Positions 31,762 through 38,487 of a stretch of DNA of 43,204 nucleotides are shown here, piece after piece (position 1 is the first letter of the stretch; each line of letters starts with the position of its first letter). The notes beneath the pieces were generated by a model. That model was not told where the DNA came from. It ran no database searches and worked only from the letters and a program-made list of their open reading frames with translations. The stretch is from NCBI GenBank assembly GCA_028716085.1, contig JAQUQM010000006.1, positions 1 through 43,204 on the forward strand, read 5' to 3'. Source of the DNA: Dehalococcoidia bacterium. Its GTDB lineage: Bacteria; Chloroflexota; Dehalococcoidia; GIF9; UBA5629. The position numbers and the translations under genes are program-made.

Positions 31762-32673
31762 TTATAGATGATTATGTTTCCCGAAAAGCGCCTTCTCAAT
31801 CTCCCTGATTCTCTCCAATCCCTTGATCTCGCGGGGGAACAAGGGCAGCTCGGTGGTTTGCAAGCCGCAGTATTTCATCCGGATCAGCTCCAAATATTCC
31901 TTCTGCTGTGTGGCGCGCTCCTGCATAAAAGCCGAATCCGGCGACTTCACCACGTTATTAATGATGAGGCAGCTCACCTTGAATCCGAATTTGTGCATCT
32001 CTTCGAAAATACTATCGAGCTGATTAACAGCTAAGGCCTCGGGTATGGCTATGATATTGAAACCAACATTATTGCGCAGGAAAGAAACATCCAGTGCGGA
32101 AAGAGCTTCCCAGCGGCGGATGATATCCAGGATGGGCTCCCTGGTGCCCGACCCGGCCTTTAACCGGGTATAGATGCGCGGCGCTGCTTTGAGGTGTTTG
32201 CTGAGCATGGCGGGAGTGTGCAGCAGAGCCAGGGTCTGTCCCAGTGGAGCTGTATCCCACACGATGGCATCATAAGCATGGCTTTCTACAAGCTCGCGGA
32301 TATAGTCGACCATAAACTCCTCGGCGAGTCCCGGCAGCATGGACGACATGAAATCCACGAACTCGGGATAGCCGATGTCCACGAAGGACGAGAAAACCTG
32401 GAAAACATCCCTGCCGAATTTGCCGTCCCACATCTGCTGAACTTCCGCCGCTCCCAGCTCGCTGAAAAACAGGTTTTGTGTGACAGGGGTGGGTTTTACC
32501 CTGGGCTTGATCTCGAAAATGTGCTGCAGTGAAGGGGTCGCGTCGGTGGAGATTACCAGCGTCTTTTCCCCTTCCTGAGCGAAATGCAGGCCTGCCGCCG
32601 CAGCGCAGGTGGTCTTGCCCACACCGCCTTTGCCTGCAAAGACCGTGACCGCAGTTTCGGTTTTTCCCGGCAT
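31762..32673 (-). CDS. ArsA/Get3-like anion-transporting ATPase
   Basis: A single-domain deviant-Walker P-loop ATPase of 303 residues. It shows FAGKGGVGKTT at the N-terminus, a switch I region STDATPSLQHIF where ArsA has DPAHSL, and DTAPLGQTLALLHTP matching the ArsA/Get3 DTAPTGHTLRLL motif. The ATG at 32673 is used; the 51 extra residues in the track frame are noncoding in character. Single-domain bacterial ArsA homologues occur widely without arsenite pumps, and no ars gene is seen here, so a role in metalloid efflux is doubtful; protein targeting or another chaperone-type role is possible. It diverges from the DUF2779 nuclease across 124 bases. Confidence 0.85.
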   Translation of the reverse strand: MPGKTETAVTVFAGKGGVGKTTCAAAAGLHFAQEGEKTLVISTDATPSLQHIFEIKPRVKPTPVTQNLFFSELGAAEVQQMWDGKFGRDVFQVFSSFVDIGYPEFVDFMSSMLPGLAEEFMVDYIRELVESHAYDAIVWDTAPLGQTLALLHTPAMLSKHLKAAPRIYTRLKAGSGTREPILDIIRRWEALSALDVSFLRNNVGFNIIAIPEALAVNQLDSIFEEMHKFGFKVSCLIINNVVKSPDSAFMQERATQQKEYLELIRMKYCGLQTTELPLFPREIKGLERIREIEKALFGKHNHL

Positions 32674-32797
32674 GCGGCTATTGTAAATAATACGGAAGGT
32701 ATTGTAAAAAGGCCGATTCTGAAGTATCATTGCCGCAGATTTTGTTATACGACATCCTTGCTTGATGCGGGATGGTTGCAGAAGGAGCTGTAATAGG

Positions 32798-34276
32798 ATG
32801 CCGCCGTCTGTACTTTCGAAAACCAATTTCCTCTACGGGCTACAGTGCCATAAATACTTCTGGAAACTGCTGTATGCGCGCGAAGAGATACCGCCTGTGG
32901 ATGAGGCCACGCAATTCATCTTCGACCAGGGTCACGAAGTCGGCAACCTCGCCAAGAAACTGTTCCCCGACGGTATTGACATACCCACCGATGACTTTCA
33001 GGCCAGTATCAGGATCACCAAAGAACAGCTATCCAGCGGCAGGCCCCTGTTTGAAGCCAATATGGTGGCAGGCGATATATGCTGCAGGGTGGATATTTTA
33101 AACCCGGCGGGTGATGGTGCGTGGGATATCATCGAGGTGAAAAGCGCCGCCAGCGTTAAAGAGGTGAATATGGCGGATGTCGCCTTTCAAAGGCTATGCT
33201 GCCGGAGAAGCGGGCTGAAGATCGGAAAATGCAAACTCGCTTATATCAACAATAAGTACGTTAAAAAGGGCGAAATCGATCCGGCACAGCTTTTTATCAT
33301 CGAGGATATCACCGACCGTGTGGACGCCGTATCCGACGGTTTACAGGAGCAGGTGGAAGCAGTGCTCGGTGTAATGTCGCAGGAACAATGCCCTGAAGTT
33401 GCCATCGGTCCGCACTGTACATCTCCTTATTCCTGCCCGCTGCAGGACAAGTGCTGGGAGTTTTTGCCGGAACATAATGTCCTCGCCCTATATTATGGGG
33501 GTAACAGGCGCTTCGAACTACTGGAGAACGGCATACAGGAGATCAAAGATATCCCCGACGATTTTTTCAGCAATGAGAAACAGCGCATTCAGCAGGACAG
33601 CGTGATTAAAGGTGAAGCCCATATCAACAGGGAGGCTATCAGGCTGTTTCTCAACCGGTTGCAGTACCCGGTGTACTATCTGGATTTCGAGACTTTCGCT
33701 ACAGCCATACCGTTGTACGACGGAACGCATCCCTATCAACAGATACCCTTCCAGTTTTCGCTTCATGTTGTGGAGAATACCGGAGCTGAACCACGGCACC
33801 ATATGTACCTGGCCGAAGGTATGGAAGATCCCCGTCCCGCCCTGGCCCGGGAGTTGAAGGGCCTGCTGGGGGACAGGGGAAGCATAGTGGCTTACTATTC
33901 GCCTTTCGAGGAGCAGGTATTAAGAGAGCTTGCCGGGGCCTTTCCTCAGTATCAGGGATGGGTCGATAGTTTGCAGCCGAGGATGCTCGACCTGTACCGC
34001 CCGTTCAAGAGCTTCCATTATTACCACCCGGAGCAAAAGGGCAGCGCGTCGCTGAAGAGCGTGCTTCCCGCTATGACAGGGGTGGATTATGACGGGCTGG
34101 GCATAAGCAATGGAAAGGTGGCCGGGGTGGCTTTTCTGGCGGCGGAACGCGGCAGCCTCAGCGAAGCGGAAAGAGAAGTTATACGGGAAAACCTGGGGGA
34201 ATATTGCGGGCAGGATACCTCGGGCATGGTTCTGATAGTGAATAAGCTTACCGAAGCCGCTGAACGCTTACTATAA
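32798..34276 (+). CDS. DUF2779-type protein with RecB-like nuclease core and iron-sulfur cysteines
   Basis: Of the in-frame ATGs I choose 32798, which follows AAGGAG by about 11 bases (492 residues). An N-terminal Cys in GLQCHKYFW and a later cluster CTSPYSCPLQDKC (about residues 206-218) provide four cysteines arranged as in Cas4/AddB-type 4Fe-4S nucleases. Between them, DIIEVKSAASVK is the PD-(D/E)xK strand. The DUF2779 part follows: YYLDFETFATAIPL, an RNase H-like DxE strand, plus YYSPFEEQVLRELA and a final CGQDTSG. Family function is unknown, but a DNA- or RNA-processing enzyme is a fair inference. It overlaps the convergent TPR gene by six bases. Confidence 0.85.
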   Translation: MPPSVLSKTNFLYGLQCHKYFWKLLYAREEIPPVDEATQFIFDQGHEVGNLAKKLFPDGIDIPTDDFQASIRITKEQLSSGRPLFEANMVAGDICCRVDILNPAGDGAWDIIEVKSAASVKEVNMADVAFQRLCCRRSGLKIGKCKLAYINNKYVKKGEIDPAQLFIIEDITDRVDAVSDGLQEQVEAVLGVMSQEQCPEVAIGPHCTSPYSCPLQDKCWEFLPEHNVLALYYGGNRRFELLENGIQEIKDIPDDFFSNEKQRIQQDSVIKGEAHINREAIRLFLNRLQYPVYYLDFETFATAIPLYDGTHPYQQIPFQFSLHVVENTGAEPRHHMYLAEGMEDPRPALARELKGLLGDRGSIVAYYSPFEEQVLRELAGAFPQYQGWVDSLQPRMLDLYRPFKSFHYYHPEQKGSASLKSVLPAMTGVDYDGLGISNGKVAGVAFLAAERGSLSEAEREVIRENLGEYCGQDTSGMVLIVNKLTEAAERLL

Positions 34277-34825
34277 AGCGGTAATTTCCTCTACGGACAG
34301 ATCCGGGATATCATCGTTCAGAAGCAGGAAAAGCTCCAGAGTGTAGTCTATACCTTTCGCAGGATCGTGGATGGCAAAGCTGCCGAAATCCGGAGCCATG
34401 CGGGTTACCTGGCGGTAGGCGTTGACCACGATGGCTTTAGTCCCGGCATCGGCTGAATTCGAGAACTTCTTAAGGTTGTACAGGCCTATATAGTACCAGG
34501 CCGGGAAGATATCGGGATTCCGCGTTAAGACCTGGCCGAACAGCTTGAAGGACTCATCGATTTTACCCAGGTTATACAGGCTGACTGCCTTATTGGTAAG
34601 TGCCATAATATTCTCCGGCTCGATTTGCAGGGCGTGGTTGAAGCAAGCGACAGCCTCGTCATTCTGATCCAGCCTGAAGTGACATAAACCTTTGTTGATC
34701 AAATCACCGGCGGTCAATTCACCCTCATGCTCTTTAATCAGGGAGCAGCAGAAATCCAGCGATTTTTCGTATTCTTCGTTTTCGAAATGCTCGTTGATCA
34801 ACTGCCGCAGCTCTTCGATTTTCAC
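34271..34825 (-). CDS. small cytoplasmic TPR protein
   Basis: A 184-residue protein without signal peptide, starting with GTG after AAGGAGAGG. TPR units are visible from about residue 15: FENEEYEKSLDFCCSLIKEH, LINKGLCHFRLDQNDEAVACFNHALQIEPEN, ALTNKAVSLYNLGKIDESFKLFGQVLTRNPD and AWYYIGLYNLKKFSNSA. The C-terminal 55 residues are not TPR-like. It overlaps the 3' end of the convergent DUF2779 gene by six bases. Its partner is unknown; the TfoX-N gene lies upstream on the same strand after 62 bases. Confidence 0.85.
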   Translation of the reverse strand: MKIEELRQLINEHFENEEYEKSLDFCCSLIKEHEGELTAGDLINKGLCHFRLDQNDEAVACFNHALQIEPENIMALTNKAVSLYNLGKIDESFKLFGQVLTRNPDIFPAWYYIGLYNLKKFSNSADAGTKAIVVNAYRQVTRMAPDFGSFAIHDPAKGIDYTLELFLLLNDDIPDLSVEEITAL

Positions 34826-34887
34826 AGGCCTCTCCTTAAATTCTCTGGGTTAACCTTAGCACAATCCGGTACTTCAGCCAAACAGAT

Positions 34888-35253
34888 TTAGGACCTGTTC
34901 TTTTTGGGTTTAGCAGGTAAAGATGCGGCGAAGGCATGGGCACGCTTAAGCCATTCATTGAATGCCGTTGTATCTTCATAAAGGTTTTTGGGTACTACGA
35001 TATATTCCTTCATAATGCGGCCTTTCAGGGGCTCGAAGGGTTTGGCATCCGGGAATTTCTTCATGATTTCAGTTCTATCGCTTTCCGATAAACGGATGAA
35101 AATATTGTCTTCATGCACTCCGGCGAACATATTGCGGTTAATCCAGAAAACGGGGGAGCCGAACATGGGCCTCTTGTCGCACGTAAAGCGCAATAGCGCA
35201 GAGTCGAGCAATTTACCCAGCTCGGGCGAGCTTTTCTTCCACTTCATTTCCAT
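34888..35253 (-). CDS. TfoX N-terminal domain-like protein
   Basis: A 121-residue protein resembling the TfoX/Sxy N-terminal domain: MFGSPVFWINRNMFAGVHEDNIFIRL is the characteristic GG/FG-hairpin and strand set, followed by PFEPLKGRIMKEYIVVP and a C-terminal helix. The N-terminus keeps the helical part only loosely. In Proteobacteria Sxy is a competence regulator, but stand-alone short members are widespread in other phyla, and that role should not be carried over. The ATG is preceded by AAGGAG about 8 bases away. Confidence 0.82.
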   Translation of the reverse strand: MEMKWKKSSPELGKLLDSALLRFTCDKRPMFGSPVFWINRNMFAGVHEDNIFIRLSESDRTEIMKKFPDAKPFEPLKGRIMKEYIVVPKNLYEDTTAFNEWLKRAHAFAASLPAKPKKNRS

Positions 35254-35333
35254 AGCCAGGACTCCTTAACAGTGCGGTTAATTTAACAGGTAATTCTGAA
35301 CTGACGGCCTGGCATTGGCTCAATATGCCGCAG

Positions 35334-36017
35334 CTACGCCCAGCCCTCTGCTTCCAGGTGGTCGTGCAGTTCATCGGGATGATGACGACAACGGTATTCG
35401 AGTCTGCTTGATTCTGCGTGTGCATGGGTATAGGTCCAGCCCTGCGCCATACGGTTGCGTTCATGCAATTCGTGCAGCAGCACATAGCCACGTTCCTCTT
35501 CCTCGAGATCATCATCGATCCATACCTCGTTGTGAGGCACAAACTCGTAGACGTGGTCGTGGCCACCCTCGGTGAAGTCGATGTCGAACACACTTCTCAC
35601 CATACGCCCGTTTACAATCCACACGCTGACACCGTTACTCAGTTTCTTCCACAGGCTGTCATGTACCTGGGCCGGGTCAGGTAAATCCTGATAATTATGC
35701 GTGGCATGTTGTAAGTCCCCGGCCTTGCGTCTTTCATTGCGTTCGGCCTGGTCGGCCCGCTCCAGCGCATCATCATATGACGCACCCTTTGCCATTAACC
35801 TGTGTTCCACAAGCAGGTGGTCGATGAAAAATTCCGTCTCATCTTCTTTAGCTTCGCGATCAATCCATAATTCATTGACGGGTATATAGGGAAACCTGTA
35901 ATGCTGGCCGAAGTTGGTGAACTCCTCATCGATGTGGGTGCGGACATATGTGCCGTCGACGATCCACACAACGAGATTTCCCCGCCGGTCGACTTCTTTG
36001 AGATAGGGTGGCTTCAA
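35334..36017 (-). CDS. unknown protein made of two tandem homologous domains
   Basis: The track start (36359) lies inside the divergent MBL gene and is rejected. I place the start at the TTG at 36017 (227 residues), with the TTG at 36029 as alternative. A consensus promoter lies just upstream. The protein is an internal duplication. Half 1 reads VVWIVDGTYVR, IDEEFTN, YIPVNELWID, FFIDHLLVEHRLMAKGASYDDAL; half 2 reads SVWIVNGRMVR, FDIDFTEGG, FVPHNEVWIDDD, VLLHELHERNRMAQGWTYTHAH. The conserved His, Glu, Arg-Met-x-x-Gly and the acidic strand suggest a shared active or metal site; half 2 looks the better conserved. I do not recognise a named family. It may have a metal-dependent role, but HExxH is not present. 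Confidence 0.7.
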   Translation of the reverse strand: MKPPYLKEVDRRGNLVVWIVDGTYVRTHIDEEFTNFGQHYRFPYIPVNELWIDREAKEDETEFFIDHLLVEHRLMAKGASYDDALERADQAERNERRKAGDLQHATHNYQDLPDPAQVHDSLWKKLSNGVSVWIVNGRMVRSVFDIDFTEGGHDHVYEFVPHNEVWIDDDLEEEERGYVLLHELHERNRMAQGWTYTHAHAESSRLEYRCRHHPDELHDHLEAEGWA

Positions 36018-36038
36018 TGCGCTGCTCAACTTTATTCG

Positions 36039-36067
36039 AGTATATGGACTTCTAACCAGGCAGTCAA
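36039..36067 (-). promoter_or_regulatory. promoter of the two-domain unknown gene
   Basis: Minus-strand TTGACT (36067-36062) and TATACT (36044-36039) are exactly 17 bases apart. The predicted start leaves a leader of only about 3 bases to the TTG at 36029 or about 15 to that at 36017. Confidence 0.55.
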
Positions 36068-36072
36068 GCGGA

Positions 36073-36078
36073 TATAAT
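36073..36078 (+). promoter_or_regulatory. -10 element of the MBL-fold gene, implying a leaderless mRNA
   Basis: TATAAT ends 8 bases before the ATG at 36087. Transcription would begin at or within two bases of the start codon, and no ribosome binding site precedes it. The -35 is weak. It is back to back with the minus-strand promoter. Confidence 0.4.
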
Positions 36079-36086
36079 CTAACGTA

Positions 36087-36797
36087 ATGATGGAGGTTGT
36101 GCCCGGCGTTTACAAGCTGAGCGGTCCCTGGGACCAGGCGGACCTGGGCGCCAATGTTTACCTGGTGGCCGAGGGTGGTGAACTCACATTGATCGATAGC
36201 GGATACGCGGGGAAGGCCGTGCGAATATTGAAAAGGGTGCACAACCTCGGTTTCACGGCACATCGCATTACCCATATCATAGTCACGCATAACCATCCCG
36301 ACCATGTGGGCAGCCTGGCCGCGCTGAAGAAGATGACGGGGGCGAAGGTAATAGCGCATCAGGCAGATGCACCATATATTGAAGGCAGGTTACCGCAGCC
36401 GGGACCTTTCCGCCCCGCGCTGTATAAAGCCTTGTGGCATCCGTTATTAAAACTGCTGCAAGCCGAACCTGCAACTGTTGATATTGCGGTAAGCGATAAT
36501 GAGGAATTGCCTGTTGCCGGAGGCATCAGGGTCATTCATACGCCGGGGCACACGCCCGGCAGCATATGTATCTATCTCAAGCAGAAAAGATTGATGTTCA
36601 CCGGTGATTTGATTGCACGCCGGCTCGATATCAAGCTGCCGTCGCTGGCCTTTACTGCGGATATTCCCCAACTATTGAAGTCAATTCACAAGCTGGCCGG
36701 GATTGAGTTTGATGTAGCCTGCTTTGGGCATGGCTGGCCCCTGAAGCATGATGCAAGCCGGAAAGTGAAAGAGTTTGCGGGGAAACTGAGAAATTAA
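36087..36797 (+). CDS. metallo-beta-lactamase-fold hydrolase
   Basis: A 236-residue MBL-fold enzyme. The zinc motifs are in order: THNHPDHVG (HxHxDH), HTPGHTPGS (metal His), FTGDLI (bridging Asp) and GHGWP (last His). This set is typical of the large glyoxalase II/MBL hydrolase group acting on thioesters, lactones, phosphodiesters or similar; a true beta-lactamase is unlikely, with no signal peptide seen. Two successive ATGs start the frame. It probably has a leaderless transcript. It converges closely with the HAD phosphatase gene (38 bases). Confidence 0.92.
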   Translation: MMEVVPGVYKLSGPWDQADLGANVYLVAEGGELTLIDSGYAGKAVRILKRVHNLGFTAHRITHIIVTHNHPDHVGSLAALKKMTGAKVIAHQADAPYIEGRLPQPGPFRPALYKALWHPLLKLLQAEPATVDIAVSDNEELPVAGGIRVIHTPGHTPGSICIYLKQKRLMFTGDLIARRLDIKLPSLAFTADIPQLLKSIHKLAGIEFDVACFGHGWPLKHDASRKVKEFAGKLRN

Positions 36798-36835
36798 TCA
36801 AGCTAAGAGCTACGATAACTCAATATGTTTACTTT

Positions 36836-37597
36836 TTATGTTCGCACATTAATTATGTGCGATGCGACTTCTACGAAGCCTTCGCCGGCTTCGTGATCGC
36901 TGATATACATGGAGGATTTGCGGAGTATCCTGCTGTCGGCAGCGGGTATATTTGGGTTGGGAATCAGGATGCTGAGGGGAAATAGTTTGAACAATGGAAG
37001 GTCTGTCATGGAATCGCCTACCACCAGCACCTCATTTTTCCCCAGCTTTCCCAAATTCATCCGACCCAGCAGCTTCAACAGAGTTTTACCTTTGTCGATG
37101 CCCTTCGGCATGAGGTGCAGTATATAGGTGGAGTCAAGCAGTTGAACATCTTTTAATCCCTTTTTCAGTTCCCCGGCGGGTATGCCTTCGGCCCAAAAGA
37201 CAACATCGATCAGCCTCTCACTGTTGTCCTCGCGTTCCCGGATACGGTCCGGATACCTGGACTTCAACTGCTCCAGTGCCTTGAGCGCGGGCCGGCGTGA
37301 ATAACCCAGGTCAACCAATCCGCCGTCAGGTGTGAGCCTGGCAACGGCGCCATTCTCGGAGATAAGCGGACCGCCGATGCCCAGACCGACGGCCATCCTG
37401 ACCAGCATGGGATCGGTGCGGCCGGAAACCAGCCCCACCATAATGCCGCTCTGCTGCAGCCTGTTGATAACATTCTGCACAGCAGGGCTGAGATCATCCC
37501 CTCCGGTGTTCAGCGTGCCGTCCACGTCCGCCATGACGAGCCTGATGCGGCGTGCCGCTTGGGGAGTGATATTGCGGTAAGACTGTGCCATTGGCAT
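36836..37597 (-). CDS. HAD-superfamily phosphatase (Cof / phosphoglycolate phosphatase-like, IIB)
   Basis: HAD motifs are complete: MADVDGTL (nucleophile Asp and acid/base Asp), LVSGRTD (motif II), PKGIDKGKTL (motif III Lys) and VVGDSMTDLPLF (motif IV). The cap inserted between motifs II and III is of the C2B type, as in Cof-like phosphatases, sucrose-phosphate phosphatase and the archaeal phosphoglycolate phosphatase. The 253-residue length fits. Two early Mets (residues 1 and 3) are both possible starts. It lies divergent from the MacB-like ABC operon. Substrate unknown; a sugar phosphate or phosphoglycolate is most likely by family. Confidence 0.88.
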   Translation of the reverse strand: MPMAQSYRNITPQAARRIRLVMADVDGTLNTGGDDLSPAVQNVINRLQQSGIMVGLVSGRTDPMLVRMAVGLGIGGPLISENGAVARLTPDGGLVDLGYSRRPALKALEQLKSRYPDRIREREDNSERLIDVVFWAEGIPAGELKKGLKDVQLLDSTYILHLMPKGIDKGKTLLKLLGRMNLGKLGKNEVLVVGDSMTDLPLFKLFPLSILIPNPNIPAADSRILRKSSMYISDHEAGEGFVEVASHIINVRT

Positions 37598-37723
37598 AAC
37601 ATATTAACGCAGCTATGACAGGCGGTCAAAGCCGTGAGCGGCAGCCGGCGAACACCGGCAGCGTGCCGGTAATATTGTCAGGGCAGGTTATTATTGCTAC
37701 TATCAGTAGAACGGGAAACGGTC

Positions 37724-37729
37724 TATAAT
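37724..37729 (+). promoter_or_regulatory. candidate -10 of the MacB-like ABC operon
   Basis: TATAAT lies about 30 bases before the ATG at 37759. No convincing -35 is seen at 16-18 bases. The rest of the 37598-37758 divergent gap holds CCGGC-type short inverted repeats and nothing else recognised. Confidence 0.3.
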
Positions 37730-37758
37730 ACGAAAAACGCCGTGTCCGGCAGGGATTT

Positions 37759-38487
37759 ATGTCGTCCCGGGAGCAAGCATTGATGCAACCGAGTGTAAAA
37801 TTAGATAAAGTCACCAAGATTTACCGCATGGACCATACAGAGGTCATAGCGCTCAGGGATATATCGCTGGAAGTCTTTCCCGGTGAGTTTATCGTGCTGC
37901 TCGGCCCCAGCGGCTCGGGGAAAACTACGCTGCTCAATTTGATCGGCGGGCTGGATGTACCGACCTCCGGGCTGGTGGAGGTCAACGGCATCAACATCTC
38001 CAAGATGAGCAGGTCGCAGCTTACGGAATACCGGCGGCGACAGATCGGTTTCATCTTTCAGTTCTTCAACTTGATCCCCACATTAAACGCCAGGGAAAAC
38101 GTGGAGTTTGCCGCCGAGCTTGCCAAAAATCCCATGACTCCTGAGACGCTGCTTAAAGAAGTGGGACTGGACCAGCGCATGGAACATTTCCCCGGCGAGC
38201 TGTCCGGCGGTGAAAACCAGCGCGTGGCCATTGCACGCGCCCTGGCAACCGATCCCCCTGTTATTCTCTGCGACGAACCCACCGGCAGCCTCGATTTCGA
38301 AACGGGCAAGCGTATCTTCAAGCTGCTGCGTACGCTCAACCAGTCCAGCCACAAGACGGTTATAGTGGTTACGCACAACGCCCCCGTAGGAGCCATAGCA
38401 GACCGGCTGATACGCATGAGGGACGGCCGGATAGTGGAAATGATGGCGAACGAGCATCCGCTCGACCCTGATTTACTGGAATGGTAA
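37759..38487 (+). CDS. ABC transporter ATP-binding protein, MacB/LolD type
   Basis: A 242-residue ATPase with Walker A GPSGSGKTT, Q-loop in FIFQFFNLIPTLNARENV (the FQ-NL pattern of LolD/MacB ATPases), signature LSGGENQRVAIARAL, Walker B VILCDEPTGSLD and H-loop VVTHN. The ATG at 37759 is taken; a second ATG at 37783, behind GGGAG, is also plausible. It overlaps the permease gene, whose ATG starts inside the last codons (ATGGTAAAG). Together they form a mechanotransmission-type ABC system that works on lipoproteins, peptides or cell-wall enzymes from the membrane. Confidence 0.93.
   Translation: MSSREQALMQPSVKLDKVTKIYRMDHTEVIALRDISLEVFPGEFIVLLGPSGSGKTTLLNLIGGLDVPTSGLVEVNGINISKMSRSQLTEYRRRQIGFIFQFFNLIPTLNARENVEFAAELAKNPMTPETLLKEVGLDQRMEHFPGELSGGENQRVAIARALATDPPVILCDEPTGSLDFETGKRIFKLLRTLNQSSHKTVIVVTHNAPVGAIADRLIRMRDGRIVEMMANEHPLDPDLLEW

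Noticed and set aside
36018-36359. N-terminal 114 residues of the 341-residue track ORF
   Set aside because: They lie inside and antisense to the MBL-fold gene and upstream of a consensus promoter, so the real start is near 36017-36029.
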